Origin: an uncultured Bacteroidota bacterium
Lineage (GTDB): Bacteria > Bacteroidota > Bacteroidia > Flavobacteriales > Flavobacteriaceae
Length of the DNA stretch: 53,187 bases
Reading direction: 5' to 3'
Assembly: GCA_902561795.1 (NCBI GenBank)
Contig: CACERG010000012.1
Location: 1-53,187, forward strand
Shown piece by piece: positions 26,040 through 35,760 of this stretch. The notes beneath the pieces were generated by a model. That model saw only the letters and a program-made list of their open reading frames with translations. It was not told where the DNA came from and made no database searches. Each line of letters begins with the position of its first letter. The first letter of the stretch is position 1. The translations under genes were made by a program, and so were the position numbers.

Positions 26040-26081
26040 AGACGTCTTGTAGGCATCCAAAAAATTAGGATTTATGAATTA

Positions 26082-28769
26082 TTAATGAACTATGTTGATA
26101 ATTTTATTTTGAATAATTACCCATCTTTTCGGTGAAGAACCCTTTAGATAACGTTCAGTTCTAGAATCACCCAGTATAGCCTCTTTAATTTCAGAATCAT
26201 TCAAATTTAAAGATAGGCTCTTATTAAACCTTAATTTACCATTAAATGAAACTGGATAGTTTTTTGTTTCTTCAATTAAATAAGATTCATTTACTTGAGG
26301 AAATGGTTCGAAAGTAATACTATTTTTATGTCCTAAACTCTCCCATATTTCTTCTGCAACATGAGGTGCAAAGGGATATAATATTTGAGTCAATGGAGAT
26401 AAAATTTTTCTGCTCTTGCAATCTAGATTAGTTAATTCATTTACACAAATCATTAGGGCACTTATGCATGTATTAAAAGAAAAGTTTTCAATATCACTTA
26501 CTATTTTTTTAATTGTTTTATGAAGCAACTTTAATTCATTTTTGTTTGGCTCTATTTCAGTTACCATCCATTTGTCGTTCCTATAAAATAACCGCCAATA
26601 TTTATTTAAAAAATTGTGGACCCCAGATATACCTGAAGTATTCCAAGGTTTAGCTTGTTCAATAGGGCCAAGGAAGATTTCATACATCCGAAGAGTATCA
26701 GCTCCATACTGCTCACATATCTGATCAGGATTAACTACGTTGAACTTCGATTTTGACATTTTTTCAATATCTCTTGAAACATAAAATGATTCGCCTTTTA
26801 TAAAATTTACATCTTTAAATTCAGGATTATCTTTTTTTAATCTCTCAATATTCAATCTGTTTTTTTCGTCAACGAAGGATATGTCAACATGAATTTTTTG
26901 TGTCTTCTCATCCTTAATCATGTCAAATGAAATGAAATCATTAGTGTTTTTGATTCTATGGACAAAAGCACTATTTCCTAAAATCATTCCTTGATTAATA
27001 AGCTTTTTAAATGGTTCAGCAGTACTGACATAATCTAAGTCAAATAGAACTTTATGCCAAAACCTTGCATATAACAAATGAAGAACGGCATGTTCTGCAC
27101 CTCCAATGTACAAATCGACAGGCATCCAATATTTAATTAGATCTTTATTTGCGAACTCATTATTATTATCCGGGTCAATAAATCTTAAAAAATACCAACA
27201 TGATCCTGCCCATTGTGGCATAGTATTGGTCTCTCTTAAGTAATTCTTACCATTAATTGAAATGTTAATCCAATCATTATTCCTTGCCAATGGTGACAAA
27301 CCATCGTTTGTTGGTAAATAGCTTTCAACTTGAGGTAATTCAAGAGGTAAATCATCAAATTCAAGGGCCTTCTTTTTATCTCCATCGTAAATTATTGGAA
27401 TTGGCTCACCCCAATATCTTTGACGTGTGAAGATCCAATCTCTTAATTTATAATTGGTCATTTTAGTTCCTTTATTTTTACTTACTAACTTTTCGACAAC
27501 TATGGATTTGAATTTTATATTATCAATTCCGTCATATTCTTCACAATTAACTAAAGACCCATTTCCAGTATAACACTCATCTTTATTTCCACCATCAATT
27601 ACCTTAATTATTTTAAGATTAAATTTTCTTGCAAACTCATTATCTCTTTCATCATGTGCAGGCACTGCCATAATAGCTCCAGTCCCATATGAAAAAAGAA
27701 CATAATCGGATATCCATACAGGGATTTTTTCATTTGAAATAGGATTTAAAGCAAAAGATCCAGTGAAAACACCTGTTTTATTTTTTTCATTTTCTTGCCT
27801 CTCTAAATCACTTTTTTTTGAGGCCTGCTCAACATATTCATTCACTGATTTTCGATATTCATCTGTGGTAATTTGACTTATCAAAGGATGTTCAGGTGCT
27901 AATACTAAATATGTTGCACCAAAAATTGTATCTGGCCTAGTTGTAAATACCCTAATAAAATTATTATCTATTGAAAACTTTATTTCAGCTCCCTCAGACT
28001 TTCCAATCCAGTTTTTTTGTGATAATTTTATAGATTCAGGCCAGTCCAATCCAAATAAATCATCAAGTAGTCTATCGGCATAATCTGTTATTCTCATGAC
28101 CCATTGTTTCATTGGTCTTTTAATGACAGGGAACCCCCCCCTTTCACTTAAACCACCAATAACCTCTTCATTTGCAAGTACAGTTCCCAACTCCTCACAC
28201 CAATTAACATCAATTTTGTCTACATATGCCAACCTTTTAGAATCAATAAAAGACCCTATTTCTTTTTCATTCAGGTTTTTAGGAATTTTTAATTTTTCTA
28301 TAGGTTGAGCTTTATTAAGGTCATGATCATAATAACTGTTGAATAATTTTAAAAAAATCCACTGAGTCCAACGATAATAGCTGCTATCACTTGTTTTAAT
28401 TTCTCTATCCCAATCAAATGATAAACCTAATTTATCCAATTGATCTTTAAATCTGAGAATATTTTCTTCTGTAGTTTTTTTAGGGTGCTGTCCTGTTTTG
28501 ACAGCATATTGCTCAGCAGGTAACCCAAATGAATCAAAGCCCATAGGATGAAGAACATTAAAACCTTTACTTCTTTTGAATCTAGAAACTATATCAGATG
28601 CTATGTAACCTAGAGGATGACCAACATGAAGGCCAGAACCAGACGGATATGGGAACATATCTAACACGTAATATTTAGGTTTTTCTGAATTATTATTAGC
28701 TTTAAAAGTTTTATTGTCAAGCCAATACTTCTGCCATTTTTTTTCAATATTTCTAAAATTGTATTTCAA
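26082..28769 (-). CDS. leuS: Leucyl-tRNA synthetase
   Basis: The protein (895 aa) is a full-length bacterial LeuRS. The HIGH motif is HVGH (48-51) inside FPYPSGSGLHVGHPLGY, the CP1 editing domain follows (TRPDTIFGATYLVLAPEHPL), then RQRYWGEPIPI, the KMSKS motif EKMSKSKFNVVNPD and the anticodon-binding domain with PFAPHVAEEIWE. It charges tRNA-Leu and edits misacylated products. The start is TTG at 28769, which gives MKYNFRNIEKKWQKYW, the conserved family N-terminus; no ATG fits. It stands alone between the convergent regulator and the divergent ftsX. Confidence 0.97.
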   Translation of the reverse strand: MKYNFRNIEKKWQKYWLDNKTFKANNNSEKPKYYVLDMFPYPSGSGLHVGHPLGYIASDIVSRFKRSKGFNVLHPMGFDSFGLPAEQYAVKTGQHPKKTTEENILRFKDQLDKLGLSFDWDREIKTSDSSYYRWTQWIFLKLFNSYYDHDLNKAQPIEKLKIPKNLNEKEIGSFIDSKRLAYVDKIDVNWCEELGTVLANEEVIGGLSERGGFPVIKRPMKQWVMRITDYADRLLDDLFGLDWPESIKLSQKNWIGKSEGAEIKFSIDNNFIRVFTTRPDTIFGATYLVLAPEHPLISQITTDEYRKSVNEYVEQASKKSDLERQENEKNKTGVFTGSFALNPISNEKIPVWISDYVLFSYGTGAIMAVPAHDERDNEFARKFNLKIIKVIDGGNKDECYTGNGSLVNCEEYDGIDNIKFKSIVVEKLVSKNKGTKMTNYKLRDWIFTRQRYWGEPIPIIYDGDKKKALEFDDLPLELPQVESYLPTNDGLSPLARNNDWINISINGKNYLRETNTMPQWAGSCWYFLRFIDPDNNNEFANKDLIKYWMPVDLYIGGAEHAVLHLLYARFWHKVLFDLDYVSTAEPFKKLINQGMILGNSAFVHRIKNTNDFISFDMIKDEKTQKIHVDISFVDEKNRLNIERLKKDNPEFKDVNFIKGESFYVSRDIEKMSKSKFNVVNPDQICEQYGADTLRMYEIFLGPIEQAKPWNTSGISGVHNFLNKYWRLFYRNDKWMVTEIEPNKNELKLLHKTIKKIVSDIENFSFNTCISALMICVNELTNLDCKSRKILSPLTQILYPFAPHVAEEIWESLGHKNSITFEPFPQVNESYLIEETKNYPVSFNGKLRFNKSLSLNLNDSEIKEAILGDSRTERYLKGSSPKRWVIIQNKIINIVH

Positions 28770-28896
28770 GTGGATTTAATTTGATTGATTAAAAAAGTTA
28801 AAATTACATTTATTGCTTGAATGTCAAAAAGAGTAAAGAATATTTTATGAGTACTCAATTATAACTTTTCTTTTTTATTTTTACCAAAAAATAAAT

Positions 28897-29775
28897 GTGT
28901 CAAAAAAAAGTCAAGAAAAATTTCAGAAAAGAAGATTATTAAATAGCTATTTTTCTGTTATCATTAGTATAACATTTGTTCTTTTACTTTTGGGAATCCT
29001 CGGGTTATTTGTTTTAAATTATAGGAGTATTTCATCACATTTTAAAGAGCAAATTGTGATGAACGTTTATTTAAAAAATAGTGCTAAAGAAATAGAAATT
29101 ACACAATTAAAGAAGAAAATTTTACTCAATCCTGCAACTAAAAAAGTTAATTATATTTCAAAAGAGCAGGCGGCAGAATCATATGTTTCCGACATTGGGG
29201 AAGATTTTATTAGTTTTTTGGGTTACAATCCTTTATTAGATGTTATTGATATTTTTTTTAAAGCCAGTTTTGTGAACAACCAAACTCTCTCCTCGACTAA
29301 AATTGATATTGAAAGTTTTGATTTTGTTGAAGAAGTTGTTTATGATAAACCGTTATTAGAACTTTTAGAAGAGAATGTTCAAAAAATTACTTTTGGTTTA
29401 TTGTTTTTTACTTTACTTTTTATAGTTATTGCTCTTCTATTAATAAACAGTTCGATAAGGCTGTCTATTTTCTCAAAACGTTTTGTAATAAAAACCATGC
29501 AACTAGTAGGTGCAAAAAAATCCTTTATTAGGAAACCCTTCATCCTAAATAATATGTTATTAGGGTTTATTAGCTCTATAATATCTCTTGGTACTTTAAG
29601 TTATTTTATATATATAATAAATATACAATTTCCGGAATTCAAAATTTTTAATCAAACTTATGAATTGGTACTAATTTACCTTGTGGTTATGGTTTTTGGT
29701 ATCACAATTTCAGGCCTTAGCACTTTCTTTGCAACCCAGCGTTATTTAAATCTAAAAACTAATGCCAGATATTAG
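28897..29775 (+). CDS. ftsX: Cell division protein FtsX
   Basis: The protein (292 aa) has the FtsX topology: a basic N-terminus (KFQKRRLLNSYF), TM1 (about 20-42), an extracytoplasmic domain (about 45-165) and three C-terminal helices (about 170-190, 215-240, 255-280) of the FtsX/MacB permease domain with MQLVGAKKSFIRKPF. With the ATPase FtsE it regulates cell-wall hydrolysis at division. ftsE is not in the window. The start is GTG at 28897; an ATG two bases earlier is out of frame. It leads an ftsX-DUF3098-uppP-truB series on the plus strand. Confidence 0.93.
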   Translation: MSKKSQEKFQKRRLLNSYFSVIISITFVLLLLGILGLFVLNYRSISSHFKEQIVMNVYLKNSAKEIEITQLKKKILLNPATKKVNYISKEQAAESYVSDIGEDFISFLGYNPLLDVIDIFFKASFVNNQTLSSTKIDIESFDFVEEVVYDKPLLELLEENVQKITFGLLFFTLLFIVIALLLINSSIRLSIFSKRFVIKTMQLVGAKKSFIRKPFILNNMLLGFISSIISLGTLSYFIYIINIQFPEFKIFNQTYELVLIYLVVMVFGITISGLSTFFATQRYLNLKTNARY

Positions 29776-29783
29776 ACTTAGAT

Positions 29784-30032
29784 ATGAAAAAGAAATATTC
29801 GGAAAAAAAATTTTTATTTGGAAAACGTAACTATATCTTGATATTTGTTTCCTTATCGATAGTTTCTCTTGGATTCATTTTAATGAGTGGCGGGGGAAGT
29901 GATAATCCAGATTTTTTCAATAATGAAATTTTTAACTTTAGAAGAATTCGGTTAGCTCCAACTATAGTTATAATTGGTTTTGGAATTGCAGTTCTCTCAA
30001 TTTTTACCAATCCAGATCGTAAAAATGAGTAA
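29784..30032 (+). CDS. DUF3098-family small membrane protein
   Basis: The 82-residue protein has two hydrophobic helices (about 17-36 and 57-75) with a short polar loop between, including GGGSDNPDFF. Size, topology and location between ftsX and uppP match the DUF3098 family of Bacteroidota. No function is known. It starts 8 bases after ftsX and its stop overlaps the uppP ATG by 8 bases, so it is tightly coupled to a cell-envelope operon. Confidence 0.8.
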   Translation: MKKKYSEKKFLFGKRNYILIFVSLSIVSLGFILMSGGGSDNPDFFNNEIFNFRRIRLAPTIVIIGFGIAVLSIFTNPDRKNE

Positions 30033-30816
30033 TTTAGAAGCAATAGTTTTAGGATTAATACAAGGATTGACTGAGTTTTTACCAATCTCATCAAGTGGCC
30101 ATTTAGAAATTGGAAAAGCATTGTTTGGTAATATAAATGATGCAAATGAAAGCTTATTAATGACACTCGTACTGCACCTTGGTACAGCTTTAAGTACAAT
30201 ATTCGTTTTTAAAAAAGAAATATTTAAAATACTATCTTCATTGTTACAGTTAAAGAGCGATGAAAATACTCTTTTTGCGTCGAAAATTGTTGTTTCAATG
30301 ATTCCGGCTATTATAATAGGAATTCTATTTCAACAAAAAATCAAAACTTTATTTTCAAATAATTTAATTTTAGTTGGAGTAATGTTTCTTATTACAGCAT
30401 TAATACTGAATCTCGCAAAAGGCGCAAGTAATAAATTTAAAATGGTGAATTTCAAAAATTCATTTTTATTGGGTGTAATTCAGGCAATTGCTATTTTACC
30501 GGGAATATCAAGGAGCGGTTCAACAATTAGTATGGCATTGATTCTAGGAATTGACAAACAAAAAGCTGCTCAATTCTCCTTTTTAATGGTACTCCCCATA
30601 ATATTTGGAAGCATATTTAAAATATTTCTTGACATTAAAAAAACTTCTGTAGATATCGATTATTTATCCCTAGGTTTAGGATTTTTTGCATCTTTTGCAA
30701 GCGGTATTTTCGCCTGTAAATGGATGATTGCTATGGTTAGAAAAAGTAAATTAAAAAACTTTAGTTACTACTGCATATTTATTGGTATATTTTCAATCTA
30801 TTATGGACTTCTTTAA
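30025..30816 (+). CDS. uppP: Undecaprenyl-diphosphatase
   Basis: The protein (about 263 aa) is a polytopic BacA/UppP enzyme with LIQGLTEFLPISSSGHLE (11-28, Glu and Ser catalytic region) and ILPGISRSGSTISMALILG (the second conserved motif with Arg). It removes a phosphate from undecaprenyl diphosphate to recycle the lipid carrier for peptidoglycan and polysaccharide synthesis. The frame is open from 29974, but ATG 30025 is the start that gives the standard MSNLEAIVLG N-terminus and overlaps the preceding gene by 8 bases. It overlaps truB at its end. Confidence 0.94.
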   Translation: MSNLEAIVLGLIQGLTEFLPISSSGHLEIGKALFGNINDANESLLMTLVLHLGTALSTIFVFKKEIFKILSSLLQLKSDENTLFASKIVVSMIPAIIIGILFQQKIKTLFSNNLILVGVMFLITALILNLAKGASNKFKMVNFKNSFLLGVIQAIAILPGISRSGSTISMALILGIDKQKAAQFSFLMVLPIIFGSIFKIFLDIKKTSVDIDYLSLGLGFFASFASGIFACKWMIAMVRKSKLKNFSYYCIFIGIFSIYYGLL

Positions 30817-31540
30817 GCAAAGATTTGAATCTAATAGTATTCAAGAAGGGCAACTTTTTTTAATTGATAAGCCTATAGGCTGGACCTCTTTTCAGGTTGT
30901 CAACAAAATGCGATGGTATTTAAAAAATTTAACTGGATTGAAAAAAATAAAAATTGGGCATGCAGGAACATTAGACCCACTAGCAACTGGTTTATTAATT
31001 GTTTGTACCGGTAAAAAGACTAAATCCATTAATTTACATCAAAGTCAAACGAAAACTTACACAGGTACTTTTATTTTAGGTGCATCAACACCATCATATG
31101 ATTTGGAAACTGAAATAGATAAAACCTATGAAACTAACCATATTACAAATGATTTAATAATTGAGGTTGCCCAAAGTTACATTGGTAAAATAAACCAAAT
31201 ACCACCTATTTATTCTGCAATAAAAGTTAATGGCAAAAGGCTTTATGATTATGCGAGAAACGGCAAATCAACAGAAATTAAAGCACGTAACGTTTGTATA
31301 TCAAAATTTGATATAACAAATATCAATCTGCCAAAGGTTGATTTTTTAATTTCATGCAGTAAGGGAACATATATTAGAAGTCTAGCTCATGATTTTGGTC
31401 AAAAACTTTCTTCCGGGGCTTATCTTTCCTCTTTAAAACGTATCCAGATTGGTGAAAAAATTCTTGATGACGCTTACTCTATGGAAAGCGTAATAAAGAG
31501 GCATTCTAAAAAAATTATAAAATGTGTAAAAGTTGATTAA
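30803..31540 (+). CDS. truB: tRNA pseudouridine-55 synthase
   Basis: The 245-residue protein shows TruB motifs: [19 protein letters not shown] (19-37), [18 protein letters not shown] with catalytic Asp58, and a C-terminal segment with [16 protein letters not shown]. It converts U55 of tRNAs to pseudouridine. The frame is open from 30782; I chose ATG 30803 because the upstream part lies inside uppP and the sequence then matches the family N-terminus in length. The 14-base overlap with uppP implies coupling. Unlike the RluB-like protein in this window, its catalytic Asp is intact. Confidence 0.95.
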   Translation: MDFFKQRFESNSIQEGQLFLIDKPIGWTSFQVVNKMRWYLKNLTGLKKIKIGHAGTLDPLATGLLIVCTGKKTKSINLHQSQTKTYTGTFILGASTPSYDLETEIDKTYETNHITNDLIIEVAQSYIGKINQIPPIYSAIKVNGKRLYDYARNGKSTEIKARNVCISKFDITNINLPKVDFLISCSKGTYIRSLAHDFGQKLSSGAYLSSLKRIQIGEKILDDAYSMESVIKRHSKKIIKCVKVD

Positions 31541-31562
31541 TTGAAACTTATTATATTGTTAT

Positions 31563-32528
31563 ATGTCTATTCAAAACCAATTTGAACAAAAGAAGTCTAA
31601 ACAAAATTTAGAACTATTAAAACGGATTCAAGAACTGAAAAAGAAAAAAAATGCTGTTATACTTGCCCACTATTATCAAGAGGATTCCATACAAGAAATT
31701 GCAGATTTTTTAGGAGATAGTTTATATTTAGCACAGCAGGCAGCAAGAGTTAAAGAGGATATAATTATTTTTGCAGGTGTTCATTTCATGGCAGAAACGG
31801 CAAAAATTATAAATCCAAAAAAGAAAGTACTTCTTCCAGACTTAAAAGCTGGATGTTCATTGGCTGAATCATGCCCCTCAAAGGATTTTGCAATATTTAA
31901 AGCTAAATACCCAAATGCAGTTGTAGTTTCATATATTAATTGTTCAGCGGAAATAAAAACTTTGAGTGATATTGTTTGTACCTCAAGTAACGCCAAAAAA
32001 ATTATAAACAGTATTCCCAAAGAAAAAGAAATCATTTTTGCGCCAGATAAAAACTTAGGTGCTTATTTGAATAAAGAAACTGGAAGAAAAATGATTTTAT
32101 GGGAGGGATCCTGTGTTGTACATGAGGCATTTTCCTTTGAAAAAATTTTAGATTTAATAAAAAAATATCCAAAAGCAAAGTTCATCGCACATCCCGAGAG
32201 TAAATCTACGATTTTGGAGGTTGCAAACTTTATAGGAAGCACATCAGCTTTATTGAATTTTGTGAAAAATGATAATGCTTACCAATATATTGTTGCAACT
32301 GAAGCGGGCATCCTCCATCAGATGCAAAAGCACTGTCCCGGAAAATTATTTATACCTGCACCTATCGACGATGACACCTGTGCGTGTAGCGAATGTGCTT
32401 ATATGAAATTAAATACACTTGAAAAACTATATAATTGTTTAGTTAATGAAAAGCCCGAAATTAACATGAACTCAGATATTTTAAATGCAGCTCGACTCCC
32501 AATAGAAAGAATGCTTGAAATAAGTTAA
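31563..32528 (+). CDS. nadA: Quinolinate synthase A
   Basis: NadA condenses iminoaspartate with dihydroxyacetone phosphate to quinolinate, using a [4Fe-4S] cluster. The 321-residue protein has the characteristic AHYYQEDSIQEIADFLGDS (35-53), the CSLAESCPS region, SYINCSAEIKTLSDIVC, HPES and the C-terminal TCACSECAYMKLNTLEKLY with the late cluster cysteine. It is the first gene of nadA-nadB-nadC, 22 bases after truB and 2 bases before nadB. Confidence 0.97.
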   Translation: MSIQNQFEQKKSKQNLELLKRIQELKKKKNAVILAHYYQEDSIQEIADFLGDSLYLAQQAARVKEDIIIFAGVHFMAETAKIINPKKKVLLPDLKAGCSLAESCPSKDFAIFKAKYPNAVVVSYINCSAEIKTLSDIVCTSSNAKKIINSIPKEKEIIFAPDKNLGAYLNKETGRKMILWEGSCVVHEAFSFEKILDLIKKYPKAKFIAHPESKSTILEVANFIGSTSALLNFVKNDNAYQYIVATEAGILHQMQKHCPGKLFIPAPIDDDTCACSECAYMKLNTLEKLYNCLVNEKPEINMNSDILNAARLPIERMLEIS

Positions 32529-32530
32529 TT

Positions 32531-34117
32531 ATGTTAAATGACCTTCTTGTAATAGGTACTGGAATATCAGGTTTGACATTCGCAATTAAAGTTGCCGAAC
32601 AAAACCCAAAACTTAAAATTACAATTATATCGAAAGGAGATATAAGTGAGGGTAATACTCGCTATGCCCAAGGAGGAATTGCAGTTGTAAGAAATTTAAA
32701 AGATGATTCAATAGATAAACATGTTCGAGATACAATTATTGCAGGTGATGGTGAATGTGACAGAAGTGTTGTAAAATTTGTTGTAGAAGAAGCTAATGCA
32801 AGATTAGATGAGTTAATAAATTGGGGTGCTGAGTTTGACATGAATAAAGAGCAACTTGACCTAGGAATAGAAGGTGGGCATTCTGAAAAAAGAATAGTAC
32901 ACTATAAAGATCAAACAGGTAAACAAATCCAAGATGTTTTGACAACTAAAATAAAAAGTTTTGATAATATCAATCTTTTAGAAAATCACACTTTGGTGGA
33001 TTTAATAACTGATCATCATTCCATTGAAAAAAAAGGGAGATGCTATGGAGCATATGTAATTTCACAAGAAAAAGAGGAAATTGTAAAAATATGCTCTAAA
33101 ATAACTGTTCTTTCAACTGGAGGTGCTGGAAGTTTATATGCATATAGTACAAATCCAAGTACTGCAACGGGAGATGGACTTGGAGCTGCGTATCGGGCAA
33201 AAGTCAGAATGGACCGTTTAGCTTATGTTCAATTTCATCCAACTGCCTTGAGAAATAAAGTAACTAAAAATATTTTTTTGATAACGGAAGCTATAAGAGG
33301 TGCTGGAGGTATACTATTAAATAGTAAAAAAGAAAGGTTCATGTTAAAAATAGATAAAAGAGCAGAACTTGCGCCAAGGGATATTGTTGCACGAAGTATA
33401 CATAAACAAATAAAAGAACAAAATGAAGATTATGTTTGGCTTGATGGTTCAAAAATATCAGTGGATATTTGGAAATCAAATTTTCCAACAATCTATAAGA
33501 CCTGCATTTCTCAAGGAATTTTATTACCAAACGAACCAATTCCTGTAGTTCCTGCAGCGCACTATTTTTGTGGAGGAATAAAAGTAAACAAGTATAGTGA
33601 GTCAGAATTAAAAGGTCTTTATGCTATAGGAGAATGTAGTTCAACAGGCCTCCACGGAGCTAATCGTTTGGCTTCAAATTCTCTTTTAGAAGCTTTGGTA
33701 TTCTCCCATAGAGCAGCTATACATGCAATACAATCATTAAAAAAACCTCTACCAGACAAAGAGTTTTATCAAGCACTTCCAACTTGGAATGGAGAAGGGT
33801 ATTCAAAAAGTGATACTTTAAGTGAGGTCAAAAGTTTGCGGGTCAAACTACAAAGAAATATGACTAAGCATGTTGGGATTTTTAAAACTCACGAAGGTTT
33901 AAAGTTAGCAGAAGAAGTAATAAATCAAATCTACATAAAAGTGAGCAAACTCTATAATGAAAAAAAATTAACTTATGGTTTAAGTGAATTAAGAAACATG
34001 GTGAGTGTTTCTTATTTAATGATAAAACAGGCACAACAGATTAAAAAAAATAAAGGAGTTTTTTACATCCAAGATTATGATAAGAAATTTTATAGACCGT
34101 TACAAAAATCAACTTGA
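32531..34117 (+). CDS. nadB: L-aspartate oxidase
   Basis: The protein (528 aa) is a flavoprotein of the succinate-dehydrogenase type: an N-terminal FAD-binding dinucleotide fold (VIGTGISGLTFAIKVAE), GNTRYAQGGIAVV, EGGHSEKRIVH, and the C-terminal substrate region HYFCGGIKVN with GANRLASNSLLEALVF. It oxidises L-aspartate to iminoaspartate, the substrate of NadA. The gene follows nadA by 2 bases and its last 41 bases overlap nadC, so it is co-translated in the NAD operon. Confidence 0.97.
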   Translation: MLNDLLVIGTGISGLTFAIKVAEQNPKLKITIISKGDISEGNTRYAQGGIAVVRNLKDDSIDKHVRDTIIAGDGECDRSVVKFVVEEANARLDELINWGAEFDMNKEQLDLGIEGGHSEKRIVHYKDQTGKQIQDVLTTKIKSFDNINLLENHTLVDLITDHHSIEKKGRCYGAYVISQEKEEIVKICSKITVLSTGGAGSLYAYSTNPSTATGDGLGAAYRAKVRMDRLAYVQFHPTALRNKVTKNIFLITEAIRGAGGILLNSKKERFMLKIDKRAELAPRDIVARSIHKQIKEQNEDYVWLDGSKISVDIWKSNFPTIYKTCISQGILLPNEPIPVVPAAHYFCGGIKVNKYSESELKGLYAIGECSSTGLHGANRLASNSLLEALVFSHRAAIHAIQSLKKPLPDKEFYQALPTWNGEGYSKSDTLSEVKSLRVKLQRNMTKHVGIFKTHEGLKLAEEVINQIYIKVSKLYNEKKLTYGLSELRNMVSVSYLMIKQAQQIKKNKGVFYIQDYDKKFYRPLQKST

Positions 34118-34946
34118 TGTTTTTATAAAGAATGCATTAAACGAGGATATTGGAGTTGCTGATCATACAAGTTTATCTTGTATAGAAACTGAAATTATGA
34201 GCTCAGCAAAATTAATAGTAAAAGAATCTGGATATTTAGCAGGTGTTTCGCTTTCTAAATTAATTTTTGAACACTATGATCGAAGACTTAAGGTTGAAAT
34301 AATGATTGAAGATGGGAGTAGAATAAAAAAAGGGGATATTGCATTTAAAGTTCATGGTCCAGCAGTATCTATACTTGCAACTGAAAGGTTAGTTCTTAAC
34401 ACTATTCAAAAAATGAGTGGCATTACAAGTTTTACAAAAGATTTAAATAATATGATAAAACATACTAACTGCAAAATTTTAGATACAAGAAAAACAACTC
34501 CTAATTTTAGATACGCTGAAAAATTCGCAGTTATGATTGGTGGTGGGAATAATCACAGAATGGGTCTTTTCGACGCAATATTAATAAAAGATAATCATAT
34601 TGATTATTGTGGGGGCATGAAAAATACTTTAAAAAAAACTGAAAAATATCTAAATAAACTTAATAAGAAACTTGATGTTGTAGTGGAGTGTCGAAACCAA
34701 AAAGAAATTGATTCAGCTATTAATTTTGATTTTGTTAATAGAATATTACTGGATAATTATAATCCCAAAGAATTAATAAAAGCACTATCACTTATCAGAG
34801 GAAGAAAAAAAACTGAAGCATCAGGAAGAATAAGAAAGAGGAATATTGTGGAATACGCAGAAACAGGTGTTGATTTTGTTTCTATTGGAGAATTGACAAA
34901 CAATATTAAAAGTATTGATATGAGTTTGAAAGCCATAGCAATTTAA
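34077..34946 (+). CDS. nadC: Nicotinate-nucleotide pyrophosphorylase (quinolinate phosphoribosyltransferase)
   Basis: The protein (289 aa) has NEDIGVADHTS, the PRPP/quinolinate site motif ILATERLVLNTIQKMSGI, DTRKTTPNFRYAEKFAV and the C-terminal VDFVSIGELTN. It makes nicotinate mononucleotide from quinolinate and PRPP. ATG 34077 overlaps nadB by 41 bases; it yields the expected N-terminus, MIRNFIDRYKNQLDVFI, with the conserved acidic NEDIG at the usual distance. Together with nadA and nadB the pathway from aspartate to nicotinate mononucleotide is complete here. Confidence 0.96.
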   Translation: MIRNFIDRYKNQLDVFIKNALNEDIGVADHTSLSCIETEIMSSAKLIVKESGYLAGVSLSKLIFEHYDRRLKVEIMIEDGSRIKKGDIAFKVHGPAVSILATERLVLNTIQKMSGITSFTKDLNNMIKHTNCKILDTRKTTPNFRYAEKFAVMIGGGNNHRMGLFDAILIKDNHIDYCGGMKNTLKKTEKYLNKLNKKLDVVVECRNQKEIDSAINFDFVNRILLDNYNPKELIKALSLIRGRKKTEASGRIRKRNIVEYAETGVDFVSIGELTNNIKSIDMSLKAIAI

Positions 34947-35017
34947 TATCATTTTTAAATCTTACTTTTTGTCAAATATTGTATTTAACAATTACAAAAG
35001 ATTTCTTCTTTAATCTT

Positions 35018-35025
35018 TATATTTG
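35018..35025 (+). promoter_or_regulatory. Bacteroidota -7 promoter element for pyrH
   Basis: TATATTTG is an exact TAnnTTTG match located 17 bases before the pyrH ATG at 35043, in the 96-base gap after nadC. The -33 element is not clear. It predicts a leader of about 10 bases. Confidence 0.5.
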
Positions 35026-35042
35026 TAATAACCGTATTTTAA

Positions 35043-35750
35043 ATGAAATACCACAGAATTTTGCTAAAACTTAGTGGTGAGGCGCTAATGGGTAACCAAA
35101 GTCATGGAATAGATCCAAAACGTATTGACAAATATGCTAAAGAAATAAAAAAGGTTTTTGATAAAGGAATTGAAATAGCAATAGTTATTGGTGGGGGTAA
35201 TATATTTCGTGGAGTTTCAGGTTCAAGTAAGGGGATGGACCGGGTTCAAGCAGACTACATGGGAATGCTAGCTACAGTTATAAATGGTTTGGCATTACAA
35301 GGTGCTCTTGAAAACAATAATGTTCCTACTCGCTTACAAACAGCAATAAAAATTGAAGCCATTGCTGAACCTTTCATAAAAAGAAAGGCAACAAGACATT
35401 TAGAGAAAGGAAGGGTCGTAATTTTTGGTTCAGGAACAGGAAATCCTTATTTTACTACAGACTCTGCAGCAGTTTTAAGAGCAGTCGAGATTAACGCGGA
35501 TGTTATTTTAAAAGGAACAAGAGTAGATGGGATTTATAATGACGATCCTGAGAAAAATATAGAGGCAACAAAGTTTGATAATCTATCTTTTGATGAAGTT
35601 TTGAATAAAGGAATTAAAATTATGGATACTACAGCCTTCACACTGAGTCAAGAAAATAAATTACCAATAATTGTTTTTGATATAAATACCTCTAACAACT
35701 TATACAAGGTGGTAAAAGGTGAAAAAATTGGGACAAGAGTAAACTCGTAA
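35043..35750 (+). CDS. pyrH: UMP kinase
   Basis: The 235-residue amino-acid-kinase-fold protein has [13 protein letters not shown] (5-17), [28 protein letters not shown] and [20 protein letters not shown], all hallmarks of bacterial hexameric UMP kinase. It phosphorylates UMP to UDP for nucleotide and UDP-sugar synthesis. The next gene, frr, begins 10 bases downstream; the pyrH-frr pairing is widespread in bacteria and supports both calls. Confidence 0.97.
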   Translation: MKYHRILLKLSGEALMGNQSHGIDPKRIDKYAKEIKKVFDKGIEIAIVIGGGNIFRGVSGSSKGMDRVQADYMGMLATVINGLALQGALENNNVPTRLQTAIKIEAIAEPFIKRKATRHLEKGRVVIFGSGTGNPYFTTDSAAVLRAVEINADVILKGTRVDGIYNDDPEKNIEATKFDNLSFDEVLNKGIKIMDTTAFTLSQENKLPIIVFDINTSNNLYKVVKGEKIGTRVNS

Positions 35751-35760
35751 ATTTTATTAA

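Noticed and set aside
26039-26048. Palindrome AAGACGTCTT after the Lrp/AsnC gene as a terminator
   Set aside because: It has no loop and no following T-run, so it cannot act as a rho-independent terminator; possible chance palindrome.
29831-30199. 122-residue minus-strand frame over DUF3098 and uppP
   Set aside because: Antisense to genes with clear family signatures.
34970-35000. Possible hairpin ATTGT/ACAAT between nadC and pyrH
   Set aside because: Only five A/T-rich pairs with no T-tract after it.
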